From Comamonadaceae bacterium PBBC2 (GTDB lineage: Bacteria > Pseudomonadota > Gammaproteobacteria > Burkholderiales > Burkholderiaceae_C), in the NCBI GenBank assembly GCA_002255935.1, contig NKIO01000014.1, positions 1 to 62,680 on the forward strand: a stretch of 62,680 nucleotides of DNA, in the 5' to 3' direction. Of the stretch, positions 31,451 to 40,850 are shown in pieces. Position 1 is the stretch's first letter, and each line of letters begins with the position of its first letter. The translations under genes and the position numbers were made by a program. Under the pieces are notes generated by a model that was not told the origin of the DNA, did no database searches, and worked only from the letters and a program-made list of their open reading frames with translations.

Positions 31451-33571
31451 ATGACCGATTTCCAAACTTCTCGCCGTTCTTTCCTCAAAACCAGCGCCGC
31501 CGCCACCGGTGGCCTGCTGATGGCCGTCAACCTGCCCGGCACGCTGGGTCAAGCCATGGCTGCTGGCACCGTCAGCACCCCCAATGCCTGGGTGCACATT
31601 GCAGACGACAACACCATCACCATCTTGAGCGCTCACTCCGAAATGGGCCAGGGCGTTCACACCTCCATGCCCATGTTGGTGGCCGAAGAACTCAATGTGG
31701 ACCTGAGCCAGATCCGAGTGGTCGATGCGCCTCCCGGTGCGGCCTATGTCAACGCCTTGTTGGGTGCACAGATCACCGGTGGTTCGACCTCGGTGCGCGG
31801 CAGCTGGGAAAAGTTGCGCGTTGCCGGCGCCCAAGTGCGTGAGATGCTGATCACCGCAGCCGCTGCCCATTGGGGCGTGGACCGCAACCTGGTCAAGGCC
31901 GACAAAGGCATGCTGTTGGGCCCCAACGGCAAGAAAGCCACTTATGGTTATTTCGCCGAGTCCGCTTCGCGCCTGAGTGTGCCTGAAAAGCCACCGATCA
32001 AGGACCCCAAAGATTTCCGCATCGTGGGCAAGCGCACCAAGCGCTTGGACACACCGGCCAAAACCAACGGCACGGCCGAGTTCGGTATCGACGTGAAGCT
32101 GCCCGGCATGGTGTACGCCACCATCGTGCAGTGCCCCGTCATCGGCGGCAAGGTCAAGAGTTTTGATGGCGCACAAGCCAAGTCCATGCCCGGCGTGCAA
32201 GCCGTGGTGCAGGTCAGCGACGGCGTGGCCGTGGTGGCCGACTCCTGGTGGCGTGCCAAAAAGGCCGCTGAAAAACTCAGCATCCAGTGGGACGAAGGCG
32301 CTGTGGCCTCGATCAGCGATGCCTCCATGCTGGAAGGCAACCGCGCTGCTGCCAAGTCTGGCAAGGTGATCCCGATCATCGCGTCCAAAGGCGATGTGGC
32401 CAAAGCCTTCCAAGGCGCCGCTAAGGTGCTGGAAGCCGAATACATCACCCCGATGCAATCGCACTCGCCACTGGAGCCCATGAACTTCACGGCCCACGTG
32501 CAAGGCAATAAGGCCTTGTTGATTGGCCCCACCCAGTTCCAGCAAGGCGCCCAAGGCGCAGTGGCCGGTGCTTTGGGCCTTAAGCCCGAAGACATCACTT
32601 TGAAGACCACATACCTGGGGGGCGGTTTCGGTCGCCGTCTGGAGCTGGACTTCATCGTGCAAGCCGCCGAAATCTCCAAAGCTGTGGGCAAGCCCGTCAA
32701 GCTGGTGTGGACACGCGAAGAAGACATGACCCATGACTACTACCGTCCGATGGGCGTGAACAACGTCAAGGCCGGTCTGGACGCTTCGGGCATGCCCGTG
32801 GGTCTGCACTTCAAGCAACGCGCTTTCGGTCTGCCCAAAGAGACGTTGGACCCCTTCATGGCCGAAGCTGCGGTGGCCGGCTACAACGTGCCCAACACCC
32901 AGCACGACCTGGTGATCCACGACACCGGCTTCCGTGTCGGTTACTGGCGCGCTGTGAGCCACAGCATGAACGCTTTCGCCAACGAAAGCTTTGTGGATGA
33001 AATGGCCAAGGCCGCAGGTCAAGACCCTTACGCCTACCGCATGAAGATGCTCGAAGGCAAGCCACGCTACGCCAACGTGCTCAAACTGGCCGCCGAAAAA
33101 GCCGGCTGGGGCAAGCCCGTGGCCGCAGGCCGCGCACGTGGCATCGCTTTGATGGAAGGCTACGACAGCTACATGGCGCAAGTGGCCGAGGTGAGCTTGA
33201 ACAAGGACGGCAGCGTCAAGGTTCACAAGATCACGGTGGCGGCTGACGTGGGCCACATGGTCAACCCCGACACGGTGGAAGCCCAGTTGCAGTCGAGCAT
33301 CGTCTTCGGCATGGGTGCGGTGCTCAAGCACCAGATCACCATGACCAATGGCCGTGTGCAAGAGACCAACTTCGCAGCTTACGAGCCTGTGCGCATGTAC
33401 GAATCGCCACAGATCGACATCGTCTTGGTCAAGAGCACTGAAAAGCCTGGCGGCATTGGCGAACCCGGCACCGCCGTGGCCGCCCCTGCCATTGCCAACG
33501 CTGTGGCTGCTTTGACAGGCAAGCGCGTGCGCCGCCTGCCATTGACCGCCGACGCGATCCGTCAGGCTTGA
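31451..33571 (+). CDS. Molybdopterin-binding large subunit of a molybdenum hydroxylase (IorB-like)
   Basis: The 706-residue subunit begins with a twin-arginine signal (SRRSFLKTSAAATGG, about 7-21), so the enzyme is exported folded with its cofactor. It shows the family pterin-site segments SEMGQGVHTSM, GGGFGRRLELDF and, at the C-terminus, GGIGEPGTAVAAPA with the catalytic Glu. There is no separate FAD subunit, as in IorAB-type enzymes that pass electrons to cytochromes or quinone. The substrate is likely an aldehyde or an N-heterocycle. Confidence 0.92.
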   Translation: MTDFQTSRRSFLKTSAAATGGLLMAVNLPGTLGQAMAAGTVSTPNAWVHIADDNTITILSAHSEMGQGVHTSMPMLVAEELNVDLSQIRVVDAPPGAAYVNALLGAQITGGSTSVRGSWEKLRVAGAQVREMLITAAAAHWGVDRNLVKADKGMLLGPNGKKATYGYFAESASRLSVPEKPPIKDPKDFRIVGKRTKRLDTPAKTNGTAEFGIDVKLPGMVYATIVQCPVIGGKVKSFDGAQAKSMPGVQAVVQVSDGVAVVADSWWRAKKAAEKLSIQWDEGAVASISDASMLEGNRAAAKSGKVIPIIASKGDVAKAFQGAAKVLEAEYITPMQSHSPLEPMNFTAHVQGNKALLIGPTQFQQGAQGAVAGALGLKPEDITLKTTYLGGGFGRRLELDFIVQAAEISKAVGKPVKLVWTREEDMTHDYYRPMGVNNVKAGLDASGMPVGLHFKQRAFGLPKETLDPFMAEAAVAGYNVPNTQHDLVIHDTGFRVGYWRAVSHSMNAFANESFVDEMAKAAGQDPYAYRMKMLEGKPRYANVLKLAAEKAGWGKPVAAGRARGIALMEGYDSYMAQVAEVSLNKDGSVKVHKITVAADVGHMVNPDTVEAQLQSSIVFGMGAVLKHQITMTNGRVQETNFAAYEPVRMYESPQIDIVLVKSTEKPGGIGEPGTAVAAPAIANAVAALTGKRVRRLPLTADAIRQA

Positions 33572-33587
33572 TGTCCGGAGGTCTGCT

Positions 33588-34613
33588 GTGGAAAGTCTGG
33601 ATCTGCGTGTTTTGGCCGATGTGCTGGCCTGGAAACAAACTGGCCACAGCGTGACCTTGGTCACCGTGGTGGAAACCTGGGGCAGCGCCCCCAGGCCACC
33701 CGGTGCTTTATTGGCTGTCAGAGACGATGGGCTGGTCAGCGGCTCTGTCTCGGGCGGTTGTGTTGAAGACGATTTGATTGCCCGCATCAAAGCTGGCGAA
33801 TACGAACACCTGGCCTACCCCTCGATGGTGGCCTACGGTGCCACCAAAGAAGAAGCGGCCCGTTTCGGCTTGCCCTGTGGTGGCACTTTGCGTTTGGTGC
33901 AAGAGCCAGTGCTGGGCACCGCCTGGATCGAAGAGATCCTGGAGCGCACCCGCTCGCACCAGTTGGTCGCCAGAACGCTGAGCCTCAAAGACGGGCAAGT
34001 GACTTTGCGCGATGCCCAACATGGCGAGAAGCTGGAATTTGACGGCATCACCCTCACCACCTTGTTTGGCCCACGTTGGCGCTTGCTCCTCATTGGCGCA
34101 GGCCAGCTCAGCCAGGCCGTGGCACAGATGGCCAGCATGCTGGACTTTGAAGTGTTGGTCTGCGACCCGCGTGAAGAGTACGCCGCCACCTTGCAGATGC
34201 ACGGCGTGACCCGCGTGATGGGCATGCCCGACGATGTGGTCCAGGCCATCGTGCCCGATGCGCACACCGCCATCATCGCCTTGACCCACGACGCCAAATT
34301 GGACGACATGGCCTTGATGGAGGCCTTGAACTCAGACGCGTTCTACATCGGCGCTCTGGGGTCCCGTCGCAACCAGGCCACCCGCAAAGCGCGCTTGGCA
34401 GAGCACTTTGATTTGACCGAAACCGCCTTGGCCCGCTTGCATGGCCCGGTGGGTTTGCAATTGGGCGCGAAGACACCCTCCGAGATCGCGGTGTCCATCG
34501 TGGCCGAGATTGTCCAGGTCAAAAACAACGTGTCCCAAAGCCATGGCCAAGCTGTGGCCTTGAGCAGCCTGGACATGGGCGACTCGCGCGTCACCGCCTG
34601 CGCCGTCGGTTGA
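33588..34613 (+). CDS. XdhC/CoxI-family molybdenum cofactor insertion protein
   Basis: This 341-residue protein has an N-terminal XdhC/CoxI domain (WKQTGHSVTLVTVVETWGSAPRPPG) and a C-terminal Rossmann-like XdhC_C domain (RLLLIGAGQLSQAVAQMA). Proteins of this family bind and sulfurate the molybdenum cofactor before insertion into their partner enzyme. It starts with GTG behind CCGGAGG, 16 bases after the large subunit, and so completes a three-gene set. Confidence 0.92.
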   Translation: MESLDLRVLADVLAWKQTGHSVTLVTVVETWGSAPRPPGALLAVRDDGLVSGSVSGGCVEDDLIARIKAGEYEHLAYPSMVAYGATKEEAARFGLPCGGTLRLVQEPVLGTAWIEEILERTRSHQLVARTLSLKDGQVTLRDAQHGEKLEFDGITLTTLFGPRWRLLLIGAGQLSQAVAQMASMLDFEVLVCDPREEYAATLQMHGVTRVMGMPDDVVQAIVPDAHTAIIALTHDAKLDDMALMEALNSDAFYIGALGSRRNQATRKARLAEHFDLTETALARLHGPVGLQLGAKTPSEIAVSIVAEIVQVKNNVSQSHGQAVALSSLDMGDSRVTACAVG

Positions 34614-34677
34614 GCGCTGACCACACACCCTCGTTGGTCTTGGCACTGTCTGAATTGGCAATGCGATAATCGCCGCC

Positions 34678-35022
34678 ATGCAAACCTTGCGCAACGCCCA
34701 AATGCTCACCCGCCTAGTGCTGGTGTGGTTCGCGTTGTTCATCGGGGCTTCGGTGGCTTCGCCTTTGGTCAAGCCTCTCGAGACCCAAATGGTCTGCTCG
34801 GTCATGGGCATGAAAATGGTCGATGGCGCTGGCGACACGAGCCAGCCGGGCAGCAGCATGGACTGCCCTTTGTGCATGCCCTTCGCGGCACCTGCCGGTG
34901 TTGCGCCACAAGCCCAAGCCCCTGCAGGCCTGTCGCATGCGCTGCTGGCCACCCCGCAAGCCCGTCTTGCCGCGCTTAGCGGGCAGCCTTGGCAGGCCCG
35001 CGCTCCCCCCGCTTTCGCCTGA
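34678..35022 (+). CDS. DUF2946-family protein, first copy
   Basis: The 114-residue product has an N-terminal membrane segment or signal (about 10-30) and the family motif CPLCMPF (near residue 62), with Met- and Cys-rich flanks (MVCSVMGMKMVDG). These suggest binding of soft metal. DUF2946 proteins commonly accompany PCu(A)C chaperones and copper receptors. An extended -10-like element, TGCGATAAT (34662-34670), lies only eight bases before the ATG, so the message may be leaderless. Confidence 0.78.
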   Translation: MQTLRNAQMLTRLVLVWFALFIGASVASPLVKPLETQMVCSVMGMKMVDGAGDTSQPGSSMDCPLCMPFAAPAGVAPQAQAPAGLSHALLATPQARLAALSGQPWQARAPPAFA

Positions 35023-35141
35023 TCACCTCCTCACCTTGAGGTCAGCCCCAGCTTGGCTTGCCCAAGGCTGATGCGCCGGTGGCGCTGCAGCAGCGCACCG
35101 TCTGTGCTTTTCCCCTTTGATTTTTTTGACTGGAGTTCGCC

Positions 35142-35609
35142 ATGAAACGCCTTGTTGCCTCTGTTGCCATCCTGATGTCGGCCCTCGCTGTCCAAGCCCA
35201 AGTCACCGTCAAAGACGCCTGGGTGCGTGCCACCGTGACCTCACAAAAAGCCACGGGTGCTTTCATGCAGCTGCAGTCGGCGCAAGACGCCAAACTGATC
35301 TCGGCCCAGTCGCCTGTGGCCGGTGTGGTCGAGGTGCACGAGATGGCCATGGACGGCGGCGTCATGAAAATGCGTGCGGTGCCCAACCTGGCCTTGCCCG
35401 CTGGCAAAGCGGTGGATCTCAAGCCCGGCGGCTACCACGTCATGCTGATGGACTTGAAAGCCCAGGTCAAAGACGGTGACACCGTGCCCATGACCCTGGT
35501 GGTCGAAGGCAAGGACGGTAAGCGCCAAACCCTCGAAGTCAAAGCCCCTGCCCGCATGGCGGCAGCACCGGCCATGAAGCCGGGCGAAGGCCACATGCAC
35601 AAGCACTGA
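35142..35609 (+). CDS. Periplasmic copper chaperone PCu(A)C
   Basis: This 155-residue protein has a signal peptide (about 1-20, VQAQ) and the PCu(A)C copper site HEM-x(10)-MR-x(21)-H-x-M (VEVHEMAMDGG through GGYHVMLMDL). The C-terminus HMHKH adds further possible ligands. Such proteins deliver copper to cytochrome oxidase. It lies between two DUF2946 genes and ahead of a TonB receptor. The ribosome site is TGGAG. Confidence 0.93.
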   Translation: MKRLVASVAILMSALAVQAQVTVKDAWVRATVTSQKATGAFMQLQSAQDAKLISAQSPVAGVVEVHEMAMDGGVMKMRAVPNLALPAGKAVDLKPGGYHVMLMDLKAQVKDGDTVPMTLVVEGKDGKRQTLEVKAPARMAAAPAMKPGEGHMHKH

Positions 35610-35651
35610 AACGCGAGCAACTTAAGACCCGCATAGAACGCAACAGCAGCC

Positions 35652-36014
35652 ATGTTCAAGCTTGCCTCAACACGTCGCCTGTGCGCCCGCTGGGTGCTGG
35701 CTTGGTACGTGCTGTTCGTCGGCGTCTCGGTTTTGGCGGCCACGATGCAGCCCAAGACCCTGGAGGTGGTGTGCTCCACCATGGGCATCATGAAGGTGGT
35801 GGTGCAAGGCGAGGGTGACGCCGCCCCCTTGAGCAGCAGCATGGACTGCCCGCTGTGCGCCCACGTCACACCCGCATTGCCGCCGCCTACCGTGGCCGCT
35901 TTGGCCCATGTGCCCGATGCACGCGCGTACATCGTGCAAGCCTTGCCCGAGGCGCTGCTGCTGGCCCGCACCGCGCCGCCACTGCCCTCTCGCGGGCCGC
36001 CTGTTTTCTATTGA
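35652..36014 (+). CDS. DUF2946-family protein, second copy
   Basis: This 120-residue paralogue of the gene at 34678 has the same layout: a hydrophobic N-terminus (about 12-32), a VVCSTMGIMKVVVQG stretch and the motif MDCPLCAH. The two copies flank the PCu(A)C gene. A periplasmic, membrane-attached copper-binding role is inferred only from context and the Cys/Met motif. Confidence 0.76.
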   Translation: MFKLASTRRLCARWVLAWYVLFVGVSVLAATMQPKTLEVVCSTMGIMKVVVQGEGDAAPLSSSMDCPLCAHVTPALPPPTVAALAHVPDARAYIVQALPEALLLARTAPPLPSRGPPVFY

Positions 36015-36111
36015 TCCATGCAGCCATGCGCTTCGCACCCTCGTGTGCTGGGCCCATGTTGATGCCACTGGCCTGAACGGCCGATGGCGACCGATCGATT
36101 GAAAACTGGTC

Positions 36112-38241
36112 ATGAAAAAAAACCTCTCTCTTTCTCCTTTGTCTTTGGCCGTGTTCGGCCTCTTGGCCAGCTTGAGCGCGGCTGCGCTGGCCCAAACCGC
36201 GCCAGCGCTGGACACCATCGTGGTGTCGGGCTCGCGATCTGAAACCAAATTGTCCGAAACCCCCGTGTCCATTGGGGCCGTGAGCCGCGCCCAGTGGGAT
36301 GCGGACAAGCCCAAGTCGGTGGGCGAGATCATCAACCGCATTCCGGGTGTGCACTGGAACGATCTGGGCAATGAGCAGCACAGCATGGCCATTCGCCAGC
36401 CCATCAGCACCAACGCGGTGTACCAGTACCTGGAAGACGGCATCCCGATCCGTCCCTTGGGCGTGTTCAACCACAACGCCCTGAACGAAAACAACATGAA
36501 CGGCTCGGGCGGTGTTGAAGTGGTCAAAGGTGCGACCTCGTCGCTGTACGGCAGCAACGCGGTGGGCGGCGCGGTCAATTTCCTGACGCAAAAACCTTCC
36601 CGCACGCCCACCGGCTATGTGGGCATTCGCCACGACAGCACCGATGGCTTTACGCGTGTGGACTCGGGCGCGAGCAACACCTGGGGCGATTTGGGTCTGC
36701 GGTTTTCGCACTACAGCTCACAACGCGACGCCAACAACTGGCAGCAGTACAGTGGCGGAAAAAAAGACTCTTTCACCCTGCGTGGCGACTACAACTTGGG
36801 CGAGAAATCTTGGTTGCGTGCCTCGCTGGTGCACACCAATCTGGACTCGGACACGCCCGGCAGCTTGTTTGAAAACGACTTCCGCAGCAACCCCGGCAAA
36901 AGCATCAACACCTTCACCTGGCGCAAAGACAAAACCACCCGTGCCAACTTGGCCTGGGAAGGCGAAACCACCCAGGGCGGTTTGACCACGGTGACGCTGT
37001 TTGCCCGCAACAACGACCACGGCCAGTTGCCCAACTACACCATCACGGGGTGCTCGGGTGCCACGTGTAAGGGCACGATCAACAACAACCACGTGGAGTC
37101 GCTGGGCGTGGACGTGAAGCACGAACAGAAGCTCGAATGGCTGCGTGCCCGCTTGGTGACAGGCGTCTACATTGACCGCAGCCAGAACGACTATGTGTCG
37201 GACAACCTGAAAGTGGTGCGCGATGTGCCGACGGGCCGCTACATCAGCTACAGCTTGAACAGCGTGGCCAACCCCAGCGGCGTGCGTGACTACGGCGTCG
37301 GCATTGCCAACGATGCCGCGTTTGCACAGCTGGAGTTCAGTCCGAGTGAGCAGTTCCGCTTGGTGGCGGGTGGCCGTTATGACCGCATCCGCTACGACTT
37401 CAACAACAATTTGACGCCGGGCGACAACTACGGTGCCGCCAACGAGGTGCGCAGCTTTGCCAAGTTCAGCCCCAAGTTGGGCGCGACTTATGCCCTCAGC
37501 CCCACCAGCAGCCTCTACAGCAACCTGAGCATGGGCTTCACACCGCCTGAGGTCAGCCAGCTGTATGGCAAGACCGCCATCCCTGAGTTGAACTCGGCCA
37601 CGTATGACAACGTCGAAGTGGGCTGGCGTGCCTTGCTGCCTTCGGGCATTCGCCTCGATTCGGCGCTCTACCAACTCAGTGGCAAAGACACCATCGTGTC
37701 TTACACCTCTGAAATTGGGGACAGCTACAACAAAAACGCGGGCAACACCCGCAGCCGGGGTTTGGAACTGAGCTTGAACCAGGATTTGCGTGAGTGGGAT
37801 TGGCGCGTGGGCGCGACCTGGGCCGAGCACACTTTTGTGAGCTACCGCGTCAGCGACAAAGTGGGGGCCATCGAAGACTATTCGGGCAAAGACATGCCGC
37901 AGGCCCCCAACCACACCCTCACCGCCCAAGTCGGCTGGAAGTTCACACCGGCTTCGCGCGTGGCGCTGGGTTTGGTCAAGCAAGGCAGTTACTGGATGAA
38001 CAACGCCAACACCGTGCGTTATGCGGGCCACACCCTGCTCAACCTGACGGCCAGCCACCAGCTGTCTGATGGCTGGGAAGTCTGGGGCCAGGTGCGTAAC
38101 TTGACGGACAAGCTGTACTCGGACAACGCGTCCAGCAGCTACAAAAGCGGCGCTTACACACCCAACACGCAAAACACCTACGCCGCAGGTGCGCCGCGCA
38201 GTGTGATGCTGGGCGTGACCAAACACTTGGGTCAACGCTGA
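36112..38241 (+). CDS. TonB-dependent receptor, probable copper receptor
   Basis: The 709-residue receptor has a signal peptide (about 1-27, ALAQ), a TonB-box-like stretch (DTIVVSGSRSE), a plug and a barrel ending VTKHLGQR. A Cys pair (GCSGATCKG, about 318-325) may close a loop. The plug contains FNHNALNENNMNGSGGVEVVKG, the segment before the last plug strand. The neighbours (DUF2946, PCu(A)C, thioredoxin-like) point to copper; the sequence alone does not prove it. Confidence 0.85.
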   Translation: MKKNLSLSPLSLAVFGLLASLSAAALAQTAPALDTIVVSGSRSETKLSETPVSIGAVSRAQWDADKPKSVGEIINRIPGVHWNDLGNEQHSMAIRQPISTNAVYQYLEDGIPIRPLGVFNHNALNENNMNGSGGVEVVKGATSSLYGSNAVGGAVNFLTQKPSRTPTGYVGIRHDSTDGFTRVDSGASNTWGDLGLRFSHYSSQRDANNWQQYSGGKKDSFTLRGDYNLGEKSWLRASLVHTNLDSDTPGSLFENDFRSNPGKSINTFTWRKDKTTRANLAWEGETTQGGLTTVTLFARNNDHGQLPNYTITGCSGATCKGTINNNHVESLGVDVKHEQKLEWLRARLVTGVYIDRSQNDYVSDNLKVVRDVPTGRYISYSLNSVANPSGVRDYGVGIANDAAFAQLEFSPSEQFRLVAGGRYDRIRYDFNNNLTPGDNYGAANEVRSFAKFSPKLGATYALSPTSSLYSNLSMGFTPPEVSQLYGKTAIPELNSATYDNVEVGWRALLPSGIRLDSALYQLSGKDTIVSYTSEIGDSYNKNAGNTRSRGLELSLNQDLREWDWRVGATWAEHTFVSYRVSDKVGAIEDYSGKDMPQAPNHTLTAQVGWKFTPASRVALGLVKQGSYWMNNANTVRYAGHTLLNLTASHQLSDGWEVWGQVRNLTDKLYSDNASSSYKSGAYTPNTQNTYAAGAPRSVMLGVTKHLGQR

Positions 38242-38328
38242 TCCACGCCAAGGCTTGCGATGATTGGCGCCATCATGACGACGACTTCGCAAGCTTTTTT
38301 CTATCCACCCTTTTTGGTCAATCCAACC

Positions 38329-39555
38329 ATGAACTTCTTGAACCGTTGGTGCGCAGTGTTGGGCATTGCGATGACAGGACTGAGCACGTTGCCGCAAGCT
38401 GTGGCGCAAGACGCCGCCAGCAAACCCGCACAGCACGCCCGTCACCAACGCCCGCAATTGGCGACAGGCGCAGCGATTGCGCCAGATGGCCGCTTGTGGG
38501 TGGTGGGCTTGAATGCACAGGCGCAACTCTTTGTGCAAAGCACGCCCTTGGGTGGCGCTTTGCAGTGGAGCGAAGCACGCATCTTGAACACCGGCTCTGA
38601 TGCGATTGCCGCCGATGGCGAAAGCCGCCCCAAGATTGAATTTGGCCCCAAGGGCTGGGCGGTGATCAGCTACACCATGCCGCTGGCCAAGCCCTACACA
38701 GGCTTCATCCGCATGCTGCGCAGCAGCGATGGTGGGCAAACCTTCAGCGCCCCCTACACGGTGCACCAGGATCGGCAAGAGATCACCCACCGATTTGAGT
38801 CGGTGGCTTTTGACGCGCAAGGTGTGCTGCACACCTTGTGGGTGGACAAGCGCGACCAGCCCCCCAAAGGCTCGGCCCAAAAATACGCAGGCGCTGCGAT
38901 TTACCGCAACGAGTCCCAAGACGGTGGCCAGACCTTTGGCCCCGACACCAAAGTGGCCGACCACTCGTGCGAGTGCTGCCGCATTGGCCTGGCCCGCAAC
39001 CCGCAAGGCCAGTTGCAAGCCACTTGGCGACATGTGTTTGAGGGCAGCACGCGTGACCATGCTTTTGCCAGTGTGGGGGCACCCGCCAACCGCATCACCC
39101 GCAGCACGCACGATGACTGGCAGATCAACGCCTGCCCGCACCACGGACCCGGCTTGGCGGCCCATGTGGGCGGTGCGCAAGCGGGTTACCACACCGTCTG
39201 GTTTGGCATTCGCAAAGTGAATGGCCAAGACCAAGCCGCCGTGCGTTATGCCCGCCTGAACCCGCAAGGCGAGCCCTTGCCCGAGACGGTACGGGTCTTG
39301 CCCGACGCCCGGGCTGAGCATGCCGACGTGCTGGCCGATGGCCAAAACGTGGCCGTGGTCTGGCGCAGCAGCGAAGGGGCGCAGACCACACTCAAAGCTT
39401 GGCTGTCAAGCGATGGCGGGCAGAACTTCACCCTCAAAACCCTGGGCCAAGCCACAGGCTACAACGACCACCCCCGCTTGGCCCAAAGCGGCGCACGCAT
39501 GGTGGTGGTGTGGCGCAACACACAGGAGACCCAAGTCCATGACCTCCGTTTTTAA
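38329..39555 (+). CDS. Secreted BNR/sialidase-fold protein of the copper module
   Basis: The 408-residue product has a signal peptide (about 1-27) and a sialidase-like propeller with Asp-box repeats (SSDGGQTFS, SQDGGQTFG, SSDGGQNFT). The catalytic residues of sialidases are not evident, so enzyme activity on sialic acid is unlikely. A Cys cluster SCECCRIG stands in the middle and could bind metal or form disulfides. I start at 38329 because the signal begins there. It overlaps the thioredoxin-like gene by 17 bases. Confidence 0.75.
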   Translation: MNFLNRWCAVLGIAMTGLSTLPQAVAQDAASKPAQHARHQRPQLATGAAIAPDGRLWVVGLNAQAQLFVQSTPLGGALQWSEARILNTGSDAIAADGESRPKIEFGPKGWAVISYTMPLAKPYTGFIRMLRSSDGGQTFSAPYTVHQDRQEITHRFESVAFDAQGVLHTLWVDKRDQPPKGSAQKYAGAAIYRNESQDGGQTFGPDTKVADHSCECCRIGLARNPQGQLQATWRHVFEGSTRDHAFASVGAPANRITRSTHDDWQINACPHHGPGLAAHVGGAQAGYHTVWFGIRKVNGQDQAAVRYARLNPQGEPLPETVRVLPDARAEHADVLADGQNVAVVWRSSEGAQTTLKAWLSSDGGQNFTLKTLGQATGYNDHPRLAQSGARMVVVWRNTQETQVHDLRF

Positions 39556-40063
39556 ATCCAAGGTGCTGGCCCTCAGCGCGGCCACGCTGGTCTTGAGTGC
39601 CTCTGTCGCTGGGGCGCAAGCGAGTCACGCGCACGCTCCAGGACACGCAAGCACCGCCGCGCAGCGCACGGTGCTGCCTTTCGATGAGACCACCTGGGCA
39701 CATGCCTTGCAGCACGGCCCACGTCCTGCGGCCTATTTGTTCACCACCTCGTATTGCAGCACGTGTCCGGCCGCGTTTGCGGTGCTGCACAAGGCGGTGC
39801 AACAGCGCAAAGACAAGCCTGAACTGAATGCCGTCATGATGGACGTGGCAGGCCCGCAGGCACTGCGCCACGCCACGCACTTCAAGGGCATGACGAAGAT
39901 GTATGCGTTTGACGGCTTTGAGCCTGCCATCCGTCAGGCGGTCGATCCGGCCTGGCCCAACGTCACGCCCTATGTGGTGCTGGTGGACGCCAAGGGCCAT
40001 ACCCAAAGGGTGATCGGCCCGCCGCCGCCGGCAATGCTCCAGCGATGGCTGGCATCTCGGTAA
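39539..40063 (+). CDS. Secreted thioredoxin-like protein
   Basis: The 174-residue product has a signal peptide (about 1-26, AGAQ), a His-rich stretch (ASHAHAPGHAS) and a thioredoxin-like domain with the redox motif CSTC (in TSYCSTCPAAF) and a cis-Pro site in NVTPYVVLVD. The ribosome site CAGGAGACCC lies within the end of the previous gene. Together with the upstream Cys-rich BNR protein it may reduce or load copper sites. Confidence 0.78.
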   Translation: MTSVFKSKVLALSAATLVLSASVAGAQASHAHAPGHASTAAQRTVLPFDETTWAHALQHGPRPAAYLFTTSYCSTCPAAFAVLHKAVQQRKDKPELNAVMMDVAGPQALRHATHFKGMTKMYAFDGFEPAIRQAVDPAWPNVTPYVVLVDAKGHTQRVIGPPPPAMLQRWLASR

Positions 40064-40133
40064 GCTGGGCCAGCGCGCCATCTGAAAGCTTCATCGTTTA
40101 AGCTTCGCTCAACACCCCTTCGAGGAGACCCCC

Positions 40134-40850
40134 ATGAGCGACGCATCCGCCTTCGGCTTTGGCAAATTTGTGCCAGGTTTTGACTTCTTGCAAAACCTGT
40201 CCAAGACCGCCGCGCAAGCGGCCCCTGCAGCGGGCACGGGCGCCGTGCCCGGCATGGCCAGCTGGGTGGCGCCCACGCTCAGCGTCGAGGAGATCGACAA
40301 GCGCATCCAGGAGCTCAAGTCGGTGCTCTTCTGGTTGGAGCAAAACACCACGGCGCTCAAGGCGACCATTCAGGCGATGGAGGTGCAGAAAATGACGCTG
40401 TCCACCTTGCAGAGCATGAACGTGAGCATGACCGATTTGGCCAAGGCCTTCACGGCCAAGCCGCCCGCTCAGCCTGCGGCAGAGCCTGCACCAGCGCCTC
40501 AAGCTGCCCCCGAGCCAGAACCCCAACCCGAAGAACCGCCACAAGAACCCGCGGCCGAAAAACCCGCGGCCAAGCCTGCGGTGGATCCGATGCAGTGGTG
40601 GGGTGCGTTGACCCAGCAGTTCCAAGACATTGCCGCTGCCGCCGTGAAAGACGTGGCCGCTGAGGCCATGAAGGCCGGCATGACGGCCAAATCGGCCAAC
40701 AAATCGGCCAACAAATCAGCCAGCAAAACCGCCCCAGCGAAGAAGGCGCCAGCGGCCAAAAAAGCACCTGCCCCAAAAGCCACCAGCGCCAAGAAACCCG
40801 CTGCCAAAGCGGCGCCTCGTCAAGCCGCCCCCAAGCGCAAGACCTCATGA
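40134..40850 (+). CDS. phaM: PhaM-type polyhydroxyalkanoate granule-associated protein
   Basis: The 238-residue protein has the PhaM layout: an N-terminal part (FGFGKFVPGFDFLQNL), a phasin-like helix (about 50-105), a Pro/Ala/Glu linker, a middle segment DPMQWWGALTQQFQ and a Lys/Ala/Pro-rich tail of histone H1 type (repeats of AKK and SANK). PhaM binds PHB synthase, granules and DNA, which spreads granules between daughter cells. The ribosome site is GAGGAGA. It overlaps the FIST gene by four bases. Confidence 0.85.
   Translation: MSDASAFGFGKFVPGFDFLQNLSKTAAQAAPAAGTGAVPGMASWVAPTLSVEEIDKRIQELKSVLFWLEQNTTALKATIQAMEVQKMTLSTLQSMNVSMTDLAKAFTAKPPAQPAAEPAPAPQAAPEPEPQPEEPPQEPAAEKPAAKPAVDPMQWWGALTQQFQDIAAAAVKDVAAEAMKAGMTAKSANKSANKSASKTAPAKKAPAAKKAPAPKATSAKKPAAKAAPRQAAPKRKTS

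Noticed and set aside
36718..39345. Reverse open frame of 875 codons opposite the TonB receptor and BNR genes
   Set aside because: It spans two real genes on the other strand, has no recognisable domain and no ribosome site; a shadow.
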